In this document: piece after piece, positions 1 through 6,553 of the stretch
Numbering within the stretch: the first letter of the stretch is position 1
Layout of the letters: each line of letters starts with the position of its first letter
Assembly (NCBI RefSeq): GCF_019091085.1
Contig: NZ_JAGXJY010000031.1
Location: forward strand, 1 to 48,806
DNA: 48,806 bases
Direction: 5' to 3'
Source: Mesorhizobium sp. GbtcB19
GTDB taxonomy: Bacteria > Pseudomonadota > Alphaproteobacteria > Rhizobiales > Rhizobiaceae
Program-made: the position numbers and the translations under genes
Notes under the pieces: model-generated
Database searches by the model: none
Seen by the model: only the letters and a program-made list of their open reading frames with translations
What the model was told of the DNA's origin: nothing

Positions 1-842
1 CACCTCTCGACCTCAGACTGCTGGCGACCTTCGTTCGCGCGGCGCATTCAGGGACGCTCAGCGCAACCGCCGCGCAGGTCGGGCTTACACAATCGGCGGT
101 GACGATGCAGATACAGCGGCTCGAGGATGCGCTCGGCGGCCAGAGCCTGTTCCACCGAAGCGGCAGCGGCGTGCGCCTTACAGGCAGCGGCGAGCGCTTC
201 CTTGCCTATGCCGAGCGCATCCTCAAAATCCACGATGAAGCGGTTTCGGCATTCTCCGGCAAAGGCCTGCAGGGCGCGATCATCTTCGGCAGCCCGGAAT
301 GCTATCTGAGCGCCTTCTTTCCCACGCTCCTGAGAAGCTTCGGGAGCCTCTATCCGGACATCGAGATCAAGGTCGTGTCGGCGCCGACGGTCGAGCTGCA
401 CAAACTGCTGCATGCGCGCCAGGTCGATCTGGCGCTGGTCTCCATCCCGGACGCGAGCGCCTCCAAGGAGGTAGTGCGCACGGAAGCGATGGTCTGGGTC
501 GGCAGCAAGCCGACATTGGAGCTGCACGACTTCGGCGAGACCGTGCCTCTGGCCCTGCCGGCATCGAACGCCATGGACCACAAGACGGCCTGCGATGCCA
601 TGCTGCGCTACAAGATAGCATATGCCAGCAACAGCCTTACCGGGCTGATAGCGGTGGCGCGTTCCGGCCTTGCGATAAGCGTGATGACACAGAAAGCCGT
701 TCCGGCGGATCTGTTCATCCTCAACGCACCGCTTCCGAGATTGTCCCGGCTTGGCATTGTGATCGCCTTTGCCGAAACAACGCGATCGCCAGCCGTCCAG
801 GCGTTTGCCAGCCACATTCGGAGCGTCCTGCCGTCGCTGTAA
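1..842 (+). CDS. LysR-family regulator, dgdR-like, copy A (5' end outside window)
   Basis: This is a LysR-type transcriptional regulator, read in frame from base 3; by comparison with copy B only the first few bases of the gene are missing. It has an N-terminal winged helix-turn-helix (about the first 65 residues) and a substrate-binding domain after it. The copy differs from copy B by scattered substitutions and by an in-frame deletion of four residues (ARAG) near residue 197, inside the effector-binding domain. The reading frame is otherwise open to the same C-terminus, so it may still make protein. The dgdR assignment comes from the adjacent dgdA fragment next to copy B, not from the LysR sequence alone. 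A 5' neighbour outside the window could be a second dgdA. Confidence 0.8.
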   Translation, partial: PLDLRLLATFVRAAHSGTLSATAAQVGLTQSAVTMQIQRLEDALGGQSLFHRSGSGVRLTGSGERFLAYAERILKIHDEAVSAFSGKGLQGAIIFGSPECYLSAFFPTLLRSFGSLYPDIEIKVVSAPTVELHKLLHARQVDLALVSIPDASASKEVVRTEAMVWVGSKPTLELHDFGETVPLALPASNAMDHKTACDAMLRYKIAYASNSLTGLIAVARSGLAISVMTQKAVPADLFILNAPLPRLSRLGIVIAFAETTRSPAVQAFASHIRSVLPSL

Positions 843-940
843 TCGATTTGCCGCCATCGCAACAGGGCGAGCAACGATCCAGCCATCGATTGACTCTCCC
901 CAGAGGCAGCCAATCCCCGCTAGATGTTTAGTCCCGGCAT
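1..940 (+). repeat. Direct repeat copy A (dgdR-like gene plus downstream IS end)
   Basis: Bases 1-940 match 1260-2211 almost base for base, with scattered substitutions and one 12-base gap in copy A. The match runs through the regulator gene, its 3' flank and the first bases of an IS481-type end, and stops abruptly at the sequence GTCCCGGCAT. This is a tandem duplication of about 0.95 kb. The left limit of copy A lies outside the window. Confidence 0.95.
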
Positions 941-958
941 TTGCTGGATTGGCCGTTG
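920..958 (-). mobile_element. IS481-type transposase 3' end remnant (unit A)
   Basis: Read leftward, these bases encode the tail QQMPGLNI followed by TAG, the usual C-terminus of IS481-family transposases. It is fused to the broken dgdA fragment on its other side. The bases just upstream differ from the matching IS tail in unit B (RPIQQ here, NPLHQ there), so the two tails may come from different IS copies. Confidence 0.55.
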
Positions 959-963
959 CCGCC

Positions 964-1155
964 GATCTTCGGATGAGCGTGGCCGAGCAGCGCGCTCATC
1001 TGGCCGGAGGTGAAGTCGAGTATGGCCCGGCCATCGGCGTCGTAGACGAACGACCCTTCGGCTCGCTCGATGATGGCGGGCTCGAACGAACCTCCATATC
1101 GGATGAGGTGCTTTCGCGCCGCCGACCAGAAGGCATTGTCCAGGTTTCTTGACAT
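964..1155 (-). pseudogene. dgdA: dgdA 5' fragment: 2,2-dialkylglycine decarboxylase (class III aminotransferase)
   Basis: Only the first 64 codons remain. The visible protein, from MSRNLDNAFW through RYGGSFEPAIIERAEGSFVY and FTSGQMSALLGHAHP, is the N-terminus of the PLP-dependent 2,2-dialkylglycine decarboxylase, which is normally about 430 residues long. After HPKI the sequence runs into an IS481-type tail, so the active-site lysine region is gone and the fragment cannot be functional. It is divergent from the LysR gene at 1253 with a 97-base gap, which is the known dgdA-dgdR arrangement. Breakage at an IS end suggests an IS-associated deletion or the duplication junction. Confidence 0.75.
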
Positions 1156-1235
1156 CTCGCAGCCTCGCCAAAAACGCAGGCCCGAAGATTAGCGGCTGGC
1201 GGCGCAGCAGTAAAAATGATAGAAGCCGGACTCCG

Positions 1236-1254
1236 ATATCAATTGAACTGATAT
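1236..1254. promoter_or_regulatory. Candidate LysR operator between dgdA and dgdR
   Basis: An inverted repeat ATATCA-N7-TGATAT overlaps the ATG of the regulator gene and lies in the divergent dgdA-dgdR gap. LysR-type regulators usually bind dyads with a T-N11-A core in such divergent regions, so this is a candidate autoregulatory site. Only the dyad is seen; binding is inferred. Confidence 0.4.
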
Positions 1255-2113
1255 GCCTGCACCTCTCGACCTCAGACTGCTGGCGACCTTCGTTCGCGCG
1301 GCGCATTCAGGGACGCTCAGCGCAACCGCCGCGCAGCTCGGGCGTACACAATCGGCGGTGACGATGCAGATACAGCGGCTCGAGCATGCCCTCGGCGGCC
1401 AGAGCCTGTTCCACCGAAGCGGCAGCGGCGTGCGCCTCACCGGCAGCGGCGAGCGCTTCCTTGCTTATGCCGAGCGCATCCTCAAGATCCACGACGAGGC
1501 GGTTTCCGCTTTCTCCGGCAAGGGCCTGCAGGGTTCGATCATCTTCGGCAGCCCGGAGGACTATCTGAGCGCCTTCTTTCCGACGCTGTTGAGAAGTTTC
1601 GGGAGCCTCTATCCGGACATCGAGATCAAGGTTGTGTCGGCGCCCACTGTCGAGCTGCACAATCTGCTGCATGCGCGCCAGGTCGATCTGGCGCTCGTCT
1701 CCATTCCGGATGCGAATGCCTCCAAGGAGGTAGTGCGCACAGAAGCGATGGTCTGGGTCGGCAGCAAGCCGACATTGGAGCTGCACGAGTTGGGGGAGAC
1801 CGTGCCGCTGGCCCTGCCGGCATCGAACGCCATGGACCACAAGGCGGCCTGCGACGCCATGGCCCGCGCCGGGCTGCGCTACAAGATATCCTATGCCAGC
1901 AACAGCCTCACCGGCCTGATAGCGGTGGCGCGCTCCGGCCTTGCGATAAGCGTGATGACGCAAAGGGCCGTCCCGGCGGATCTGTTCATCCTCAACGCAC
2001 CTCTTCCGAGATTGTCCCGGCTTGGCATTGTGATCGCCTTTGCCGAAACAACGCGATCGCCAGCCGTCCAGGCGTTTGCCAGCCACATTCGGAGCGTCCT
2101 GCCGTCGCTGTAA
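1253..2113 (+). CDS. LysR-family transcriptional regulator, dgdR-like, copy B
   Basis: This is a full-length LysR regulator of 286 residues, the usual family size. The N-terminus has the LysR helix-turn-helix (LDLRLLATFVRAAHSGTLS through TQSAVTMQIQRLE, residues 5-45), and the remainder is the two-lobed effector-binding domain. It is divergent from a dgdA fragment, so by analogy with the Burkholderia dgdA/dgdR pair it would sense a dialkyl amino acid and control the decarboxylase. Its cognate gene is broken here, so this copy may be an orphan unless dgdA survives outside the window. The start at 1253 has no strong ribosome site but matches the family N-terminus. Confidence 0.85.
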   Translation: MPAPLDLRLLATFVRAAHSGTLSATAAQLGRTQSAVTMQIQRLEHALGGQSLFHRSGSGVRLTGSGERFLAYAERILKIHDEAVSAFSGKGLQGSIIFGSPEDYLSAFFPTLLRSFGSLYPDIEIKVVSAPTVELHNLLHARQVDLALVSIPDANASKEVVRTEAMVWVGSKPTLELHELGETVPLALPASNAMDHKAACDAMARAGLRYKISYASNSLTGLIAVARSGLAISVMTQRAVPADLFILNAPLPRLSRLGIVIAFAETTRSPAVQAFASHIRSVLPSL

Positions 2114-2211
2114 TCGATTTGCCGCCATCGCAACAGGGCGAGCAACGATCCAGCCATCGATTGACTCTCCCCAGAGGCAGCCAATCCCCGCTAGATGTTT
2201 AGTCCCGGCAT
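1260..2211 (+). repeat. Direct repeat copy B
   Basis: This is the second copy of the 0.95-kb duplication, matching 1-940. It carries 12 bases missing from copy A and ends at the same point inside the IS481-type tail, after which the flank is the rest of an IS481 transposase instead of dgdA. Confidence 0.95.
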
Positions 2212-2650
2212 CTGGTGGAGCGGGTTTAGCCTGAAGCGTTCGGGTTGGGTGGCCCACGCCTTGCAGACGAACTCGTAGGGTGTGAGACCTTTGAGGGTCT
2301 CAGCCTGCGGGCGAAGTTGTATGCCGTGACGAAGTCGGAGAGATGGCTGCGAAGCTGATCGTGGCTCTCGTAGTAAAAGCGCTTGACGGTGGCGTCCTTG
2401 ATGGTGCGGTTCATCCGTTCGACCTGACCGTTTGTCCACGGATGCTTGCCCTTAGTGGTCCGGTGCTCGATGTCGTTGGTGGCGCAGGTGTATTCGAAGG
2501 CATGAGCCCAGAAGCGTTCGCCGTTGGCGATGGCCTCCTTGATCAGCGGCACGGCCGAGCCTCCTGCACCAGGCGTGGTGAACTGGATGCCATTGTCGGT
2601 GAGTACGGTATGGATCTTGTATGGGACGGCTGCGATCAGGGGATTTCGTC
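2191..2650 (-). pseudogene. IS481-family transposase remnant (C-terminal part, frameshifted)
   Basis: The leftward reading gives the C-terminal half of an IS481-type DDE transposase: VLTDNGIQF (a catalytic Asp), HPWTNGQVERMNRTIKDATV (the catalytic Glu), then TPYEFVCKAW and HQMPGLNI at the C-terminus. A single missing base near 2305 shifts the frame between the DDE domain and the tail. The N-terminal helix-turn-helix and the first catalytic Asp are absent, so the element cannot move itself. Confidence 0.85.
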
Positions 2651-2710
2651 TTGAATGTTCATCTGGCCTGTATCGGTTTTGACGGGACGATGTTTTCAAC
2701 GGCCTCACTA

Positions 2711-2761
2711 TACCGAATAGGACGATCATTCCTAGAACGATAGTTCCCGTTCTGGTCGGTA
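2711..2761. promoter_or_regulatory. Nested dyads upstream of the XRE regulator
   Basis: An outer inverted repeat TACCGA (2711-2716) / TCGGTA (2756-2761) encloses two smaller dyads, AGGA-N7-TCCT (2719-2733) and GAAC-GATA-GTTC (2735-2746). The block ends 7 bases before the XRE gene, as an autoregulatory operator would. Binding is inferred. Confidence 0.35.
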
Positions 2762-2768
2762 TCTTGCC

Positions 2769-2987
2769 ATGGATCTCAAGGAGGTCATGGCGATCAACAT
2801 GCGTCGTGTGCGCCACGACCAGAACCTGACGCAGGAGGAATTGGCAGCCCGCGCGGAGCTCAGCATGCGCTATGTAGGCTCGATTGAGCGCGGGCGCGCC
2901 TCCGCAAGCGTGTTGGTTTTGGGCCGGCTCGCAAAGGCACTGAATGTCGATCCACGCGAGTTGATCAGGCCGCCCCAGCGAAGCTGA
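2769..2987 (+). CDS. Small XRE-family helix-turn-helix regulator
   Basis: The 72-residue protein is almost entirely one Cro/C1-type helix-turn-helix: RRVRHDQNLTQEELAARAEL, then SMRYVGSIERGRASASVLVL with the recognition helix, and a final LAKALNVDPRELI. It has no extra domain, so it is likely a dimeric DNA-binding repressor of itself or of the adjacent transfer-type genes. The start at 2769 has no ribosome site; AAGGAGG lies downstream at 2778-2784, with ATGs at 2787 and 2799, so the true start could be later. The gene marks the junction between the IS remnants and the ardC block. Confidence 0.75.
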   Translation: MDLKEVMAINMRRVRHDQNLTQEELAARAELSMRYVGSIERGRASASVLVLGRLAKALNVDPRELIRPPQRS

Positions 2988-3401
2988 TTGCCAAGCTTAA
3001 CCTCTTTGGCACATCAATAGTGTTGCCCTAGATGGCGCCTGCGCGCCTGATGGCGCGCACCGGGTGCTCGTGAACCGAGCCCGCTTTTCTTCGACGGGCT
3101 CAGGCGGTCTCGGCCATTCGGCTTCGCCCCCTGGCGCATGCAGCCCATGCGGGCTGTGACGGTCGCCGCCCTTTGGGCGGCGTTGTTTGTTGGCGAGGCC
3201 TTCCCGGCGACGCGGTGTGGGCGGCTCTCCCTTCTAGGCCCGCCGCGGCGGCCCGCAACCCTGCGCTTCGCTTCGGGTCCTCCACCTTGTTTCGGTCCTT
3301 CGGATGCTGGCCGCCTCTGACGGCGGGCCTTTCCGGTCGTTTTCGCCGCCCACCCCGCTTCCGGGGAGGGCGCGGCGAGAGTTGCGAGCGGAGATCAGAT
3401 C
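2988..3401 (+). other. Long hairpin-rich leader before ardC, no gene seen
   Basis: This 414-base stretch has no convincing gene. It holds a series of perfect hairpins: GAGCCCG/CGGGCTC (3077-3101), CAGCCC/GGGCTG (3141-3156) and CGCCGCCC-TTT-GGGCGGCG (3164-3182), the last followed by TTGTTT like a terminator. Further GC-rich dyads follow near 3236-3260. It probably acts as RNA, as an attenuating or structured 5' leader of the ardC transcript. Confidence 0.5.
3164..3188 (+). terminator. Terminator-like hairpin in the ardC leader
   Basis: Eight perfect base pairs (CGCCGCCC/GGGCGGCG) with a TTT loop are followed by TTGTTT. It resembles an intrinsic terminator and sits about 215 bases before ardC, so it could attenuate the transcript. 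Confidence 0.4.
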
Positions 3402-4364
3402 ATGCGTAAAACCGTCAGAAGTAGCGCCCGTGGCGAGGTTGGCGCGAAAAAGGGCGAACCGCTCAAGCGCAGCCTCTATTGCGAAATCACCGACCGCATT
3501 ATCGCCGATCTGGAGCGCGGTTGTGTGCCTTGGGTCAAGCCTTGGGGGAGGGCGAGGGCCTCTCTTGGTCTGCCGAAGAACGCCGCCACAAGCCGCGCCT
3601 ATTCCGGCATCAACATCCTGATCTTGTGGGGCGCTGTCATCGAGCGCTCCTACCCCGGCCAGAACTGGCTCACCTTCCGGCAGGCGCTTTCCCTTGGCGG
3701 CAATGTGAGGAAGGGCGAGCACGGCACGACCATCGTTCATGCCGACCGCTTCGTTCCCAAAAACGAAAAGGAACGCGCCAAGGCGGAAGACGCCGAGCCG
3801 CAGGCGGTACCCTTCCTCAAGCGCTTCACCGTCTTCAATGTGGCGCAGTGCGAAGGCTTGCCCGAGCACCTTTACAGCAATGCTGAACCGCTGCCCGAAC
3901 GCGAGATTATCCCGCAGGCCGAAGCGCTCATGCACGCGAGCGGCGCTGATATTCGGATCGGCGGTGACCGCGCATTTTACTCGGCCGCCTGCGATTTCGT
4001 GCAACTGCCGCCGCAGCCGGCCTTTTTCGAGCAGGTCAATTACTACCGCACGGCTCTGCATGAGTTAGGCCACTGGACCGGGCACCCGGCACGGCTTGCC
4101 CGTGACTTCTCCGGCTCGTTCGGCTCCAAGACCTACGCGCGCGAGGAACTGGTCGCTGAGATCACCGCCGCGTTTACGTGCTCAGCCCTCGGCATCGAGC
4201 CGACCGTGCGTCATGCCGACTATATCGGCTCATGGCTCACCATGCTGCGCGAGGACAACCGCGCCATTTTTCGCGCCGCCAGCCTCGCCTCCAAAGCCGC
4301 CGATTTCCTGCTCGCCTTTCAGGCTGACGAGAAAGGCGGCGCGCAAGAAGGGATCGCGGCATGA
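3402..4364 (+). CDS. ardC: ArdC-like antirestriction protein (ssDNA-binding plus metallopeptidase-like)
   Basis: This 320-residue protein has the ArdC layout. The N-terminal single-strand DNA-binding domain covers about residues 20-150 (YCEITDRIIADLERGCVPWV, and SRAYSGIN). The C-terminal zincin-like domain carries HELGHWTGH, the HExxH metal site, with a distal Glu in EELVAEITAAF. Members of the family protect incoming conjugative DNA from restriction on plasmids and ICEs. The gene precedes DUF2958 and ParB-like genes, a common transfer-region order in rhizobia. No strong ribosome site precedes the ATG. Confidence 0.85.
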   Translation: MRKTVRSSARGEVGAKKGEPLKRSLYCEITDRIIADLERGCVPWVKPWGRARASLGLPKNAATSRAYSGINILILWGAVIERSYPGQNWLTFRQALSLGGNVRKGEHGTTIVHADRFVPKNEKERAKAEDAEPQAVPFLKRFTVFNVAQCEGLPEHLYSNAEPLPEREIIPQAEALMHASGADIRIGGDRAFYSAACDFVQLPPQPAFFEQVNYYRTALHELGHWTGHPARLARDFSGSFGSKTYAREELVAEITAAFTCSALGIEPTVRHADYIGSWLTMLREDNRAIFRAASLASKAADFLLAFQADEKGGAQEGIAA

Positions 4365-4399
4365 CCGCGCGCGATCCCATTCCGACAAGGAGCCATGCC

Positions 4400-4819
4400 A
4401 TGATCCTGCTCACCGAAGACCTGCGCGCGCGGCTGCTCGCCAACGGAGCCGCCGAGATCGAAACCGACCATTTGCCGGTCGTCAAACTGTTCAATCCGGC
4501 AGGTGCCGCGACCTGGCTTCTGACCGAACTCGACGCGGACGGCGACACGCTGTTCGGCCTTTGCGATCTCGGCCTGGGCTTCCCGGAACTCGGCAGCGTC
4601 AGCCTCACCGAACTTCAAGCCCTCAAGGGGCCGCTTGGCCTCGGCATCGAGCGTGACCTCCTCTTCGAGGCGCGGTTTCCGCTCTCGGTCTATGCCGAAG
4701 CCGCGCGGGCTGCCGGCCATATCACAGAGGCCGAGCGGCTTTTGCGGCAGGCCGCCGCCGCTCTCGAAATCCAAACGCCAGAGCTTCCGCCCGACAGGGC
4801 GGAACGACCGCGCCAATAG
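4400..4819 (+). CDS. DUF2958 domain protein
   Basis: The protein of 139 residues matches the DUF2958 family found next to ArdC in mobile elements (LLTEDLRARLLANGA, PVVKLFNPAGAATWLLTELD, DTLFGLCDLGLGFPELGSVS). Its molecular role is not known. The start at 4400 is chosen because AAGGAG sits 7 bases before it; an in-frame ATG at 4361 overlaps the ardC end but has no ribosome site. It is likely co-transcribed with ardC. Confidence 0.75.
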   Translation: MILLTEDLRARLLANGAAEIETDHLPVVKLFNPAGAATWLLTELDADGDTLFGLCDLGLGFPELGSVSLTELQALKGPLGLGIERDLLFEARFPLSVYAEAARAAGHITEAERLLRQAAAALEIQTPELPPDRAERPRQ

Positions 4820-4896
4820 GCGCAAAACCCGCCCGCCGCTCGGCCTTCGGCCTCGCGGAAAAGGGCAATTTCAACCCGTGCAAAAGGAGACGAACC

Positions 4897-5952
4897 ATGC
4901 AGCTTGCTCACGTTTCAATCGATCATTTGAGTATCTCGGCGGCCAACATGCGCCATTCAAAACGCGCGCCCGATATCTCCGACATCCTGCCGTCCGTGCG
5001 GGCGCGCGGCGTGCTCGTGCCGCTTCTGGTGCGGCCCAACGGATCACCCGACAGCTTTGAGATCGTCGCCGGGCGGCGGCGCTATTTTGCAGCCCAGGCC
5101 GTCGCCGACGAGCGCGGCGAGGCCGAACCGCTGCCATGCGCCATCATGGAGGATGGCGACGACGCCGACGCGCTGGAAGCCTCGCTGATCGAGAACATCG
5201 CGCGTGACGATCCCGACGAGGTTTCGCAATGGGAGACCTTCACGCGCCTCATCAAGGAAGGGCGCGGCGTTGCCGATATTGCCCTCACCTTTGGCCTGAC
5301 CGAGCATCAGGTGAAGCGCATTCTGGCGCTTGGCGATCTCTTGCCGAAGATACGCGAAGCCTATCGCCGCGAGGAGATCGACACCGAGACGGTGCGCCAT
5401 CTCACCATGGCTTCGAAAGCGCAGCAGAAGGACTGGCTGGCGCTTTATGCCGATCCCGACAGCCGAGCGCCGCTCGGCTGGCAATTGAAGCAATGGCTGT
5501 TCGGCGGCCAATCGATCTCCACCAAGGTCGCACTCTTCGCCATCGAGGATTATGGCGGGCTGATCGTCTCCGATCTCTTTGGCGAGGACAGCTATTTTGC
5601 TGACGCCGACCTCTTCTGGCAAAAGCAGAACGAGGCCATAGCGGCGAAACGCACCGCCTATCTTGAGGCCGGTTGGGCCGAAGTCGTGGTGCTGGAACCG
5701 GGCCAGTATTTCCATTCATGGGACTACGAGAAGACACCGAAGAAGAAGCGCGGCAAGGTCGTCATCGCCGTCTCGCAGCGGGGCGAGGTCGAGTGTCACG
5801 AAGGCTATCTGTCATGCAAGGAGGCGCGCCGCGCCCGGTCAGACGTCGAGGAGGGCGGTGAGATCGAGGCACCGGCCAAGCCGTCACGACCCGAACTCAG
5901 CGGACCGATGCAGAACTATATCGATCTGCAGCGATTGCGCTACCGGCCATAA
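4897..5952 (+). CDS. ParB-like partition/nuclease-fold protein, truncated by an inversion
   Basis: The 351-residue product begins with a ParB N-terminal domain (about residues 5-110, with FEIVAGRRRYFAAQAV and EASLIENIARDDPDE) and a KorB-type helix-turn-helix (VADIALTFGLTEHQVKRI, about 128-146). AAGGAG precedes the ATG. Relatives in rhizobial mobile elements are roughly twice as long. Here the frame ends just after MQNYIDLQ, and the missing continuation is found on the opposite strand immediately downstream. The DNA-binding half is intact; the C-terminal half is lost, so function is doubtful. Confidence 0.75.
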   Translation: MQLAHVSIDHLSISAANMRHSKRAPDISDILPSVRARGVLVPLLVRPNGSPDSFEIVAGRRRYFAAQAVADERGEAEPLPCAIMEDGDDADALEASLIENIARDDPDEVSQWETFTRLIKEGRGVADIALTFGLTEHQVKRILALGDLLPKIREAYRREEIDTETVRHLTMASKAQQKDWLALYADPDSRAPLGWQLKQWLFGGQSISTKVALFAIEDYGGLIVSDLFGEDSYFADADLFWQKQNEAIAAKRTAYLEAGWAEVVVLEPGQYFHSWDYEKTPKKKRGKVVIAVSQRGEVECHEGYLSCKEARRARSDVEEGGEIEAPAKPSRPELSGPMQNYIDLQRLRYRP

Positions 5953-6295
5953 GCGTCTCGGCCATCGCAAGGGTAAGCACACGCATCACATCGTCGTCGG
6001 AAAGCGCAAGCAGCCGCGCGAAGACGGTGGCAAGCGCAAACTCATCACCGTGACCACCTGCGACACTGCCGTCCTCCTCCGGGTGCCCGAGCAGGGTCAA
6101 GACCTCGCGACGCTTCTCGGCAAAGGAGGTTTCGGCCTTGCATGCCGCAACGCTTGCGGCCACCGCTTCGCTGGCGGCACGTTGCGGCTCCAGCCGCACC
6201 TGCCAGAGCGCCGAACCGGCAATGGCGTGCGCCACCATCAGACGCAGCGCGATGCTCGGATGGCCGAGCAGCGCGGTGCGCACCGCTGCGTGGCG
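5940..6295 (-). pseudogene. Inverted C-terminal segment of the ParB-like gene
   Basis: Read leftward, this segment encodes RHAAVRTALLGHPSIALRLM, MVAHAIAGSALWQVRLEPQR and VFARLLALSDDDVMRVLTL, which is the expected continuation of the ParB-like protein after YIDL. It lies on the strand opposite to its N-terminal half. Six-base inverted repeats, GCAGCG (5928-5933) and CGCTGC (6284-6289), lie at the two ends, and a stop codon precedes the fragment. It has no start of its own that looks real. Confidence 0.7.
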
Positions 6296-6553
6296 ACGAG
6301 ACGGTCGGCCTCAAGACCGAAGCCGCCAACATCGGCATGGTGTTCCAGAATGCCGGGGAAGGCCAATCGATTTGCGTCGCGGATCCTGATGCCGCGGCCG
6401 AAATTCCGAGTCGATGTGGCGGTCGGCATGGCCCCCGACATTTCGTCACGTCACGTCACAGCCGGCCGAGGGATTAGTTCCTCAAAAAAGTCGCTGTCGC
6501 CGCGCGATGCCGGCCGCTGCACGTGTCAGCCGTGTGGTGTCCGGGAGGCGAGC
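6296..6553. other. Unassigned stretch between the ParB remnant and the caspase-like gene
   Basis: No gene or RNA is recognised here. Short open frames on both strands show no family resemblance. It is probably debris next to the inversion plus the 3' flank of the caspase-like gene. Confidence 0.4.

Noticed and set aside
2191..2650. Functional IS481 transposase
   Set aside because: It lacks the N-terminal half and has a one-base deletion near 2305.
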